A model generated the notes under the pieces. It did no database searches, had not been told where the DNA came from, and saw only the letters and a program-made list of their open reading frames with translations. Of a stretch of DNA of 64,000 nucleotides, positions 42,920 through 51,014 are shown one piece after another. The stretch comes from Bacteroidia bacterium (GTDB lineage Bacteria; Bacteroidota; Bacteroidia; Flavobacteriales_D; Cryomorphaceae). A program made the translations under genes and the position numbers. How positions within the stretch are numbered: the stretch's first letter is position 1; each line of letters starts with the position of its first letter. Location of the stretch: assembly GCA_030427905.1 (NCBI GenBank), contig JAUICL010000001.1, positions 496,001 through 560,000 of the forward strand, written 5' to 3'.

Positions 42920-43821
42920 GTACAGGAAAAATTACCATCGGATCGCGAGGTAGTGACTTAGCCTTGTGGCAGGCGAATTTTGTTAGAAATGAGCTTGAGA
43001 ACCTAGGCCATGAGGTGGAAATCAAAATCATTAAGACTAAAGGTGATGCCATTCAGCACCTGAGCTTCGATAAAATGGAAGGCAAGGGGTTCTTTACCAA
43101 AGAGATTGAATCTGCCCTTCTAGCCAAAGAAATTGATCTGGCAGTGCACTCGTACAAAGATTTAGAGACGACTCAGCCTGAAGGGTTGAAAATCGGGGCT
43201 ACTTCCTACCGCGCCAATCCCGTTGACACAATTTTGATTCGAAAGTCGGAAGTGGATGAGAACAACAAATGGGCTGTAAAGAGGGGAAGAGTCATTGGTA
43301 CTTCGAGTGCTCGCAGAAAGCTGCAAGTCAAATTGCACCGATCAGACCTTCAGATCAAAGACATACGAGGAAATGTACCGACTCGTATTGAAAAGCTGCG
43401 CAGCGGTGATTTCGATGCCATCATTCTAGCCAAGGCTGGTATCGATCGGCTTGAGTTAGACCTGTCTGACCTACATGTATACGAGTGCGACCCACTCGAT
43501 TTTATCCCTGCTCCGGCACAAGGCGTTTTAGCGCTGCAGATAAGAGAAGGTCACGGTGATTTAGAGCATGCGCTCAAGCCGCTCAACAATGCCGAAGTGG
43601 CTGCTAGGGTGGGGGTTGAGCGTAAGGTCCTTAACTTATTTCAGGGTGGGTGTCAGTTGCCCCTGGGCGCATATTGTATCGGCTCTGAATCAGAAGGGTA
43701 CCGCATAGATGCCATTATGGCTCCAGACCTAGACAGTGTGGCTGCTAGGGTGAGTATTAGCAGCGAGAAAACAGAAGGTCTTGCCGAGCAGGTAGTGGCC
43801 GAGCTTAAAAAAAAAGCCTAA
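42916..43821 (+). CDS. hemC: Hydroxymethylbilane synthase
   Basis: 301 residues from GTG 42916, which overlaps the hemA stop. Visible are GSRGSDLALWQA at the start, AVHSYKDLETT, IRGNVPTRIEKL and the dipyrromethane-cofactor Cys246 in FQGGCQLPLG. It polymerises porphobilinogen to the linear tetrapyrrole. The gene ends in ELKKKA encoded across nine A residues (43807-43815), then TAA. The hemD frame enters from this A run in the -1 frame; see hemD. Confidence 0.95.
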   Translation: MSTGKITIGSRGSDLALWQANFVRNELENLGHEVEIKIIKTKGDAIQHLSFDKMEGKGFFTKEIESALLAKEIDLAVHSYKDLETTQPEGLKIGATSYRANPVDTILIRKSEVDENNKWAVKRGRVIGTSSARRKLQVKLHRSDLQIKDIRGNVPTRIEKLRSGDFDAIILAKAGIDRLELDLSDLHVYECDPLDFIPAPAQGVLALQIREGHGDLEHALKPLNNAEVAARVGVERKVLNLFQGGCQLPLGAYCIGSESEGYRIDAIMAPDLDSVAARVSISSEKTEGLAEQVVAELKKKA

Positions 43822-44489
43822 CCCGAAGCCGACTATTCTACAGCCGTAATCACATTGGGCCTGTTTTTCAAAATCTGTTAGATCGCGACTCGATTCAAAT
43901 AGAATTTCAATCTTGTATCGAGATTAAACCAGTGCATTCTGCCGTCCTTCCCGAAGGCGATTGGTTGTTTTTCTATTCTCCGGGAAGTGTAGACGCCTTT
44001 CAAAAGATATTTCAAAGTTTTCCGTCGAAGTACAACTACGGGAGCGTGGCTCCAGGTACCAATCGCGAGTTGGAGAAGTATGGGTTGAAACCAGCTTTTG
44101 TACCTGAGTCAATGGATATAGAAGAGAATGTGAGAGCTTTCGCAGCTAGAGTAGGAATGGGTGAAACAGTAATTACGCCAGTCGGTAACCGCAGCGGAAA
44201 CAGGCTGAAGTCAGTCTTGAGTGAAGATCAGCTCAAAACGGTAACAATCTACAATACGGTGCCAGCGAAAGAGATCCGCAAATCTTCGGCGACTTATCTC
44301 GTTTTCACATCCCCCACCAATGCCGAGTTTTACTTTGACAGGCATGGGATTGAAGAAGGACAATGCGTAGTAGCTATCGGCCAGACAACAAAAAAGGCCC
44401 TTGCGGGCCTTGGATTCGATCGGATCGTGGTCTCCGAGACACCTTCCGAAGAAGGTATCTGGCAGGCCATTCAAGCTGATGTTATTTAA
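43809..44489 (+). CDS. hemD: Uroporphyrinogen-III synthase (HemD), start codon not visible
   Basis: The frame is open from 43809, just after an in-frame TAA at 43806-43808, to the stop at 44489. HemD-like sequence begins at once: SLTRSRLFYSRNHIGP, then CIEIKPV and WLFFYSPGSVDAF; TNAEFYF and AIGQTTKKAL occur later. No ATG, GTG or TTG exists in this frame before GTG 43932, and a start there would remove about 40 conserved residues. The frame is reached from hemC by a -1 shift on its A9 run, which would give a HemC-HemD fusion. Alternatives are a rare start codon (for example ATT 43854), transcriptional slippage or a sequencing error in the A run. The product closes uroporphyrinogen III from hydroxymethylbilane. 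Confidence 0.8.
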   Translation, partial: KKSLTRSRLFYSRNHIGPVFQNLLDRDSIQIEFQSCIEIKPVHSAVLPEGDWLFFYSPGSVDAFQKIFQSFPSKYNYGSVAPGTNRELEKYGLKPAFVPESMDIEENVRAFAARVGMGETVITPVGNRSGNRLKSVLSEDQLKTVTIYNTVPAKEIRKSSATYLVFTSPTNAEFYFDRHGIEEGQCVVAIGQTTKKALAGLGFDRIVVSETPSEEGIWQAIQADVI

Positions 44490-45660
44490 AGGCGTTTTCG
44501 CCTGTGATATCTAGTCCTGTGATAAGTAGGTGGATGTCGTGCGTTCCTTCGTAAGTAACTACTGACTCCAAATTCATCATGTGACGCATGATTGGGTACT
44601 CATTCGTGATCCCCATTCCACCGTGCATCTGACGCGCATCACGACAAATCTTCATCGCCATATCTACGTTATTTCGCTTAGCCATAGAAATCTGTGCGCT
44701 TGTCGCTCTTCCTTCTTCTCTCAATTGACCGAGTCTCAGGGTGAGCAATTGGGCCTTGGTGATTTCAGTAATCATCTCAGCAAGCTTCTTTTGTTGAAGT
44801 TGGAATCCTGCGATTGGCTTACCAAACTGATGGCGCTCTTTTGAGTAGCGAAGAGCTGAGTCGTAGCAATCCAAAGCTGCTCCAATAGCTCCCCAAGCGA
44901 TACCGTAGCGGGCGCTATCCAAACACCCAAGCGGAGCCCCCAGTCCTGATTTTCCAGGAAGTAGGTTTTCTTTTGGAACTTTTACATTGTCGAAGACCAA
45001 TTCACCTGTGTTGCTTGCACGCAAACTCCACTTTCCGTGGGTTTCAGGCGTAGTAAATCCTTCCATACCACGCTCCACTACCAATCCGTGGATGCGACCC
45101 GTTTCATCTTTCGCCCAAACCACAGCGATGTCTGCAAAAGGGGCATTTGAAATCCACATTTTGGCTCCGTTCAGGAGGTAGTGATCTCCAGCGTCTTTGA
45201 AGTTGGTGATCATTCCACCCGGGTTTGAACCGTGATCAGGCTCAGTAAGTCCAAAGCAGCCGATAAATTCTCCCGAAGCCAATTTGGGTAGGTATTTTTG
45301 TCGCTGTTCTTCGTTACCGTATTTCCAAATAGGATACATGACCAAGGAACTCTGAACAGATGAGGTAGAACGAAGTCCGCTATCGCATCTTTCGAGCTCT
45401 TGCATGATCAATCCATAGGAGATTTGATCCAAACCGGCTCCACCGTATTCAACAGGGATGTATGGCCCAAAAGCCCCGATTTCTGCCATGCCGGGAATGA
45501 GTTGCTTTGGGAAAGTTCCCTTCTCGAAATATTCTTCAATTATCGGAGAAACTTCCTTTTTCACCCACGCTCTCGCGGCATCTCGTACAAGCTTGTGTTC
45601 TTCCGACAAAAGCTCGTCCATTTCATAATAATCGTGGCCTTGGTATTGATCTGTACGCAT
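44482..45660 (-). CDS. gcdH: Glutaryl-CoA dehydrogenase-like acyl-CoA dehydrogenase
   Basis: 392 residues with the acyl-CoA dehydrogenase fold. Features specific to the glutaryl-CoA group are GLRSTSSVQSSLVMYPI (with the carboxylate-binding Arg) and the catalytic base Glu371 in VTYEGTHDIH. Others are FGLTEPDHGS and RQMHGGMGI. It oxidises and decarboxylates glutaryl-CoA to crotonyl-CoA in lysine and tryptophan breakdown, with FAD and ETF. It ends 8 bases inside the convergent hemD gene. A TAnnTTTG box lies 19 nt before the ATG. Confidence 0.92.
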   Translation of the reverse strand: MRTDQYQGHDYYEMDELLSEEHKLVRDAARAWVKKEVSPIIEEYFEKGTFPKQLIPGMAEIGAFGPYIPVEYGGAGLDQISYGLIMQELERCDSGLRSTSSVQSSLVMYPIWKYGNEEQRQKYLPKLASGEFIGCFGLTEPDHGSNPGGMITNFKDAGDHYLLNGAKMWISNAPFADIAVVWAKDETGRIHGLVVERGMEGFTTPETHGKWSLRASNTGELVFDNVKVPKENLLPGKSGLGAPLGCLDSARYGIAWGAIGAALDCYDSALRYSKERHQFGKPIAGFQLQQKKLAEMITEITKAQLLTLRLGQLREEGRATSAQISMAKRNNVDMAMKICRDARQMHGGMGITNEYPIMRHMMNLESVVTYEGTHDIHLLITGLDITGENAFK

Positions 45661-45679
45661 GTTGTTTATTTTTCGCGCC

Positions 45680-45687
45680 CAAAGGTA
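45680..45687 (-). promoter_or_regulatory. -7 promoter element for gcdH
   Basis: Minus strand TACCTTTG, a full match, 19 nt before the ATG. The -33 site reads CTG instead of TTG at 19-nt spacing. Confidence 0.5.
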
Positions 45688-45739
45688 TAAATTAGGCCAA
45701 TAGAATCAGACTAGAAACAGGCTGAAATCTACCAGATAT

Positions 45740-46444
45740 ATGAGGTTTATCACGGCACAAATCGACATGACTCCCATTCTCAGGCCTACTCCTAATTTGT
45801 TCGAGGAGTGGATGATAGGCGTGGTGGTCTTTATTGTAGTAGTGCTGGCATACACCCGTATGGTCTATGCAAAGCGGTTGAGTAGGCTGTTCAATTCGAT
45901 GGTCCGCATTCAGATTTTAAGACAAGTCATGAGGGAAGAACTGGTGTTTTCGCATCGAGCTTCTGTGCTTCTCTTGATCAATTTTGTCTTGATCATGGCT
46001 CTAATTGTCTACTTAGGTGGAGTTTATTTCGAGTGGTCATTTTTGGATGAAGGAGGTTTGGCAAAATTCATGATCATTGCTGGAATCATAGCTGGTGTAT
46101 ACATCGGTAAGCTTTTGTTGTCGCGCATTATGCGTTGGCTACTTGGCGACAACGGCCTGATCAGAGAATATCTCTTTGAACTTTTTCTCATCAACAAGGC
46201 CACCGGCGTAGTGTTATTGCCTTTAGCCATTTGCCTGGTTTTCGTCAATATTGGTAAACTCAATTGGATCATTGGTTTCGTAACCTTCATTATCACTGGT
46301 TTTTTTGTGTTCAGAATAATCCAGGGATTAAGATTAACTACCTCCTACAGAGTTTCGTGGGTCTATATTATTTTGTACCTTTGCACCCTCGAAATTTTGC
46401 CTTTTTTATTCCTCTTCGGAGCGCTTGAAACGGGCAAGTTTTAA
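45740..46444 (+). CDS. DUF4271 domain membrane protein
   Basis: 234 residues with about seven hydrophobic helices (first at WMIGVVVFIVVVLAYTRMV). DUF4271 proteins are Bacteroidota-specific inner-membrane proteins, almost always upstream of a HemD-like gene, as here (28-nt gap). Function unknown. The C-terminal FLYLCTLEILPFLFLFG-like segment is typical of the family. Confidence 0.85.
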   Translation: MRFITAQIDMTPILRPTPNLFEEWMIGVVVFIVVVLAYTRMVYAKRLSRLFNSMVRIQILRQVMREELVFSHRASVLLLINFVLIMALIVYLGGVYFEWSFLDEGGLAKFMIIAGIIAGVYIGKLLLSRIMRWLLGDNGLIREYLFELFLINKATGVVLLPLAICLVFVNIGKLNWIIGFVTFIITGFFVFRIIQGLRLTTSYRVSWVYIILYLCTLEILPFLFLFGALETGKF

Positions 46445-46472
46445 CAGAAGCTAAACTCAAGGAGATATTTCT

Positions 46473-47222
46473 ATGGCGGAAAAAGTCAAATCCATTTTGA
46501 TTTCGCAACCAAAACCAAGCTCGGAGAAATCACCGTACTACGATCTAGCAGAGAAGTACAAGCTGAAAATTGATTTCAGACCATTCATTCATGTGGAAGG
46601 AGTTCCGGCTAAGGAATTTCGTCAAGATAGAGTGAATATTCTCGAGCACACGGCGGTTATTTTGACCAGTCGAAATGCCGTTGACCACTTCTTCAGAATG
46701 TGTGAAGAGATGCGTACACCTGTGCCAGAATCGATGAAGTACTTCTGTCTTTCAGAATCGACCGCGTATTACCTACAGAAATACGTCGTTTATCGAAAGC
46801 GCAAGATCTTTCACGGAAAGGTGAGCTTTAGAGACCTTTTGGAGGTAATCAAAAAGCACAAAAACGAAAAGTACTTGTTGCCTTGTTCGGACATCCACAA
46901 GCGCAATATCACTGACCTTTTGGACAGCATCAACATCAAGTACACCAAGTCTGTATTTTACAAAACCGTATGTAGCGACCTGTCGGATCTTGCCGACGTA
47001 AACTACGATATGCTGGTTTTCTTTAGTCCTTCGGGAATAGAGTCATTGTTTAAGAATTTCCCCGACTTCAAGCAGAACGGAACGCGCATCGCCGCTTTCG
47101 GTACCACTACTTCGGCTGCTGTAGAAAGTGCAGGGCTCAAAATTGATGTTCACGCTCCTAGCCCAGGACTGCCTTCTATGTCTATGGCAATCGAGAGTTA
47201 CATCAAAAAGACCAAGAAATAG
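46473..47222 (+). CDS. HemD-like protein (uroporphyrinogen-III synthase family, second copy)
   Basis: 249 residues. The start (SILISQPKPSSEKSPYYDLA), IDFRPFIHVEGVPAKEFR and LVFFSPSGIESLFKNFPDF match the Bacteroidota branch of the uroporphyrinogen-III synthase family that accompanies DUF4271. A different HemD lies next to hemA-hemC at 43.8-44.5 kb, so the genome has two members. Which one is the main enzyme cannot be told; this copy is strongly conserved and lies with DUF4271 and rnpA, which hints at an additional or different role. Confidence 0.85.
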   Translation: MAEKVKSILISQPKPSSEKSPYYDLAEKYKLKIDFRPFIHVEGVPAKEFRQDRVNILEHTAVILTSRNAVDHFFRMCEEMRTPVPESMKYFCLSESTAYYLQKYVVYRKRKIFHGKVSFRDLLEVIKKHKNEKYLLPCSDIHKRNITDLLDSINIKYTKSVFYKTVCSDLSDLADVNYDMLVFFSPSGIESLFKNFPDFKQNGTRIAAFGTTTSAAVESAGLKIDVHAPSPGLPSMSMAIESYIKKTKK

Positions 47223-47243
47223 ACATTTCAAAAACTGAAGGAA

Positions 47244-47267
47244 GGCAGCCCACAGGCTGCCTTTTTT
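47244..47267 (+). terminator. Rho-independent terminator before rnpA
   Basis: 7-bp stem GGCAGCC / GGCTGCC with loop CACA and six T residues. It lies 13 nt before the rnpA ATG, so rnpA may depend on read-through or a promoter overlapping the hairpin. Confidence 0.88.
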
Positions 47268-47279
47268 GTATCATTGAGT

Positions 47280-47669
47280 ATGGAATACAAATTCCCAAAG
47301 AAGGAAAAGATTACCTCCAAGTACGACATTGATGCCCTTTTTCAAAAGGGGCGCTTTGTGCGGGAGAGAAGTCTGTCCATTAAATACTTGGTTGTGGATC
47401 GATCAGAGGGAAGCCCATTGATAAAAGTCTTGGTAGTAGTTCCAAAAAGTCGGTTTAAAAAGGCTGTAGATAGAAATAGAATCAAGCGCCTGATCAGAGA
47501 AGTGTACCGACTTAACCCCGAACTTAGACCGGATAGTGACAGGCTGAATACCAAGGGACTCCATATGGCAGTGATGTACCAGGGCTCGCAAATGCCCAGT
47601 TTTGATGAAGTGCGCGGCTGTTACAAAGTGGCGATGCGCAAAATAAACGAGCGCTTAGCCCAACCTTAA
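47280..47669 (+). CDS. rnpA: Ribonuclease P protein component
   Basis: 129 residues from ATG 47280; a TTG six bases upstream is open but less likely. The RNR motif is KAVDRNRIKRLIREVYRLN. The small basic protein binds the RNase P RNA to process tRNA 5' ends. The usual neighbour yidD is absent here; the next gene is an S41 protease. A terminator lies directly upstream. Confidence 0.95.
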   Translation: MEYKFPKKEKITSKYDIDALFQKGRFVRERSLSIKYLVVDRSEGSPLIKVLVVVPKSRFKKAVDRNRIKRLIREVYRLNPELRPDSDRLNTKGLHMAVMYQGSQMPSFDEVRGCYKVAMRKINERLAQP

Positions 47670-47767
47670 CAAGAATTAACCGAGCAGCGCATTATTTTGG
47701 CAATTTAAGCCTTCCTTTGCCCTTCTTATAGTTGTACATTTAGTCTGTTAAGACAATTTTCATTGAT

Positions 47768-49417
47768 ATGAGTAAGAATTGGAAAAAGAGAATCGTAATT
47801 GGAGGATTGGCCCTTACAGGCTTGGTCGGAATTTACGGGACATCGAAGGATAACTATTTTGAGATCTCGAAGAACCTAGAAGTTTTTGCAACGCTTTACC
47901 GCGAGCTCAACGTGTTTTACGTTGACGATATTCAGCCTGGTGAAATGATGAAAACGGGTATCGATGCCATGTTAGAGTCTCTTGATCCTTACACCACTTA
48001 CATTACTGAGAGCAATATTGAAGACTACCGCTTTATGACCACCGGAGAGTACGGTGGTATTGGTAGCTTGATACGCACGGTTGATGGAGATGTCTACATT
48101 TCGGAGCCGTACAAAGATTTTCCTGCCTACAAATCGGGGCTGAAAGCCGGAGATAGAATTCTCAAAATTGATGGTAAAAGCATCGAAGGAAAAGATCAGG
48201 AAGAGATCAGCAAAATGCTCAAGGGCCAATCTGGTACCAAATTGACAATCGAATACGAGCGTGCAGGAGCCGTTTCAGAAACTGAGCTTGAAAGAGAACA
48301 AGTGAAGATTCCTGACGTGCCCTACTATGGTATGTTGGATGATAAGACTGGCTATATCAGCTTGTCGAGCTTCACCCGTACGGCGAGCCGAGAGGTGCGC
48401 GAAGCGTTTATGGATTTGCGAGATAATCACGGCATGGAAGCCCTTGTTTTTGATCTCCGCGGAAACGGTGGTGGGTTGCTAGGAGAAGCTGTAAACATCG
48501 TGAACATCTTCGTCCCCAAGGGTCAGGAAGTCGTGAGTACAAAGGGAAAAATTTCGGAATGGGATAAATCCTACTCTACCCTAGCTGCTCCGATGGATAC
48601 CCTGATGCCATTGGCTATTTTGGTCAACGGTGGAAGTGCATCGGCGTCTGAAATCGTGTCTGGATCTATCCAAGATTTGGATCGGGGAGTCATAATCGGA
48701 ACGCGGACTTTCGGTAAAGGACTCGTGCAGCAGACTAAGGACCTTCAATTCAACAACAAACTTAAGCTCACAGTTGCTAAATACTACATTCCGAGTGGCC
48801 GATGTATCCAAAAGCTCGACTATACGCACAAGAAGGATGGGGTAGCCGAAGAAGTTCCAGATTCGCTTTTGATGGTATTCAAAACTAGAAATGGAAGAGA
48901 TGTGATTGATGGACGCGGAATTGATCCGGACATTGAAATTGAGAAGTCGGAATTTCCGCACATTTTGGCGAGTTTGCTGAGCGAGAATTTGTTCTTCAAG
49001 TACGCGACGGAGTACCAGCGAACTCATGATGAAATCGCAGAACCTGAGAAGTTTGAACTATCAGATCAGGAGTACCAGGCTTTTATGGATTACCTCGCCG
49101 ACAAGAATTACAGCTACGAAACCGATACCGAAGCAGAGCTGGAGAAACTGAAGGAGATCGCTCAAAAAGAGAAGTATTGGGACAAGGCTTCTGATGAATT
49201 CAAAGCTTTGGAGTCGGCGCTACACTCGAAAAAAAATCAAGACCTTTTGATCTACAAAGACGATATAGTAGACATTCTCGAGAACGAAATTGTGTCGAGA
49301 TACTACTATCAGAGAGGGCGGGTACAGGCTCAACTATCAAGTGATGAGTCAATTGAAAAAGCGCTTCAAATTCTGAATGATGATAACGCCTATAATGGTA
49401 TCTTAGGTCCTTCATAG
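47768..49417 (+). CDS. S41 family C-terminal processing peptidase, second copy
   Basis: 549 residues. An N-terminal hydrophobic segment (IVIGGLALTGLVGIYG) is followed by a PDZ domain (IGSLIRTVDGDVYIS, then KSGLKAGDRILKIDG), the peptidase with RGNGGG, catalytic Ser in GSASASE and Lys in TFGKG, and a helical C-terminal extension. Role: trimming of envelope proteins. Paralogue of the protease at 27.8 kb; the C-terminal 150 residues differ strongly, which may set substrate choice. The next gene begins 10 nt after. Confidence 0.93.
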   Translation: MSKNWKKRIVIGGLALTGLVGIYGTSKDNYFEISKNLEVFATLYRELNVFYVDDIQPGEMMKTGIDAMLESLDPYTTYITESNIEDYRFMTTGEYGGIGSLIRTVDGDVYISEPYKDFPAYKSGLKAGDRILKIDGKSIEGKDQEEISKMLKGQSGTKLTIEYERAGAVSETELEREQVKIPDVPYYGMLDDKTGYISLSSFTRTASREVREAFMDLRDNHGMEALVFDLRGNGGGLLGEAVNIVNIFVPKGQEVVSTKGKISEWDKSYSTLAAPMDTLMPLAILVNGGSASASEIVSGSIQDLDRGVIIGTRTFGKGLVQQTKDLQFNNKLKLTVAKYYIPSGRCIQKLDYTHKKDGVAEEVPDSLLMVFKTRNGRDVIDGRGIDPDIEIEKSEFPHILASLLSENLFFKYATEYQRTHDEIAEPEKFELSDQEYQAFMDYLADKNYSYETDTEAELEKLKEIAQKEKYWDKASDEFKALESALHSKKNQDLLIYKDDIVDILENEIVSRYYYQRGRVQAQLSSDESIEKALQILNDDNAYNGILGPS

Positions 49418-49427
49418 ACTTGAGTTA

Positions 49428-51014
49428 TTGTCGCTGAAACCTATTCATCATCCTAAATTCCTGATTGGGTCCATACTCCTTGGGTTCATGGCCTTTGCCA
49501 TGCCCAATCTCAACGTTTTGATGAGTATAGGGAGTATTCTTTTACTCGGTTTTTGGTTTTTTTATCCTGGCGCCAAGCTGGGTTTAAGCAATTTGCGAAA
49601 GAATAAGCTGGCCATCGGCTTGATCGGCCTTTATCTCATTCACGTTGTTTGGCTCTTTAATACCGAAGACTTTGACTATGCGCTCAAAGACCTGCGGATA
49701 AAGCTACCCTTACTGGTGTTTGGGCTGGTCTTAGGTTCGATGCCCATTTCGAAGGTTCAGGGAAAAATTGTCTTTTTCGGCCTTTCTGTCGGAATTTGGG
49801 TGGCATGTATATCCACTTACATCAATTACTTCAGCCTTCCCCCCGACATAGGCACGCACCGCGATCTAGTCACCGGGATATCGCACATTCGGCTCAGCCT
49901 TCTTATGGTCTTGCAGTTGGCAGGATTCGTTTATTTCTGGCACCGCATTTCAAAACCTTGGAAAGTATATGTGCTCATTTCGGCCTTGAATGTCCCGATT
50001 TTTTTCAACTTGATCCAATCGCTCACTGGTCTCGTTGTCTTTATTCTTCTGGGTTGCTTTTCACTTCTCTACATGGTGTTTAGAAGAGGAAAGAAAGGTT
50101 TGGGTTGGTCAGTAATTGGCCTTTTTGTGGCGCTTCTAGTCTTAGGTGCCTTTCAAGGAAAATGGTACTACGAAAAGTATTTTACGGTACAATCTCCAGA
50201 AACGGAAGTGAAGTTGACTACAACGGCGCTTGGAAATCAGTATAACCACTACAACGAGAATCAGCTCGTTGAAAATGGTCACCTGATCTACATCAACCTG
50301 GCAGAAAGAGAGATGGCCGATGCTTGGAATAAGCGGAGCGATATCGTTGTGGATTACGATCAAGGTCTGGGTATAGATGTGGCCAATACATTGATACGGT
50401 ACCTTACTTCTAAGGGGCTGACCAAAGATGCCGAGGGAGTGGCATCTCTCAGCGATTCAGAAATTGAAGATATCGAAATGGGGGTGCCGAGCATTCTTTA
50501 CACCCGCTACACCGGGCTGCGACTCAGGTTGCACACCTTCTTTTTCGGTATTCACCTTTACTCTAAAACGAAGGATGCTTCTGGATTGTCGTTTTTCCAG
50601 AGGGTTGTTTATTGGAATGTAGGCGTTGAGCTGGTTAAGAAGAACTATTTGCTCGGCACGGGTACAGGCGATGTTAAAAACGACTTCATTGCTATGTACG
50701 ATGAACTCGACTCAAACCTTGATGAAAAGTATCGATTGCGAGCGCATAACCAGTTTCTCACCTTCTTCGCCAGCTTCGGGATTTTTGGCTTTGTATTCTT
50801 TATCGCCATGTTTTTATACGCTTTCAAGAAGCGCTCCATGAACTATCTGGCTACCTGTTTTTATCTTTTAGCCTTCTTATCTTGCCTGACGGAAGATACC
50901 TTAGAGACTCAAGCTGGTGTCACCTTTTTCGCGTTTTTCTTCGCCCTGTTTTCAAAGCCTTTCGTCGCTGAGAACAGAGAAAAACCTAGTTCACCACAAA
51001 CCTCCCAGAGCTAA
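49428..51014 (+). CDS. O-antigen ligase-like membrane protein (Wzy/WaaL family)
   Basis: 528 residues from TTG 49428, the only start before the first helix. About ten hydrophobic segments flank a long extracytoplasmic loop (about 245-400). The hallmark near the end is RAHNQFLTFFASFGIFG, the loop His region of O-antigen ligases and polymerases. It likely joins or extends surface polysaccharide in the inner membrane. Its substrate and the rest of the pathway are not in this window. It ends 29 nt inside the convergent subtilase gene. Confidence 0.8.
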   Translation: MSLKPIHHPKFLIGSILLGFMAFAMPNLNVLMSIGSILLLGFWFFYPGAKLGLSNLRKNKLAIGLIGLYLIHVVWLFNTEDFDYALKDLRIKLPLLVFGLVLGSMPISKVQGKIVFFGLSVGIWVACISTYINYFSLPPDIGTHRDLVTGISHIRLSLLMVLQLAGFVYFWHRISKPWKVYVLISALNVPIFFNLIQSLTGLVVFILLGCFSLLYMVFRRGKKGLGWSVIGLFVALLVLGAFQGKWYYEKYFTVQSPETEVKLTTTALGNQYNHYNENQLVENGHLIYINLAEREMADAWNKRSDIVVDYDQGLGIDVANTLIRYLTSKGLTKDAEGVASLSDSEIEDIEMGVPSILYTRYTGLRLRLHTFFFGIHLYSKTKDASGLSFFQRVVYWNVGVELVKKNYLLGTGTGDVKNDFIAMYDELDSNLDEKYRLRAHNQFLTFFASFGIFGFVFFIAMFLYAFKKRSMNYLATCFYLLAFLSCLTEDTLETQAGVTFFAFFFALFSKPFVAENREKPSSPQTSQS

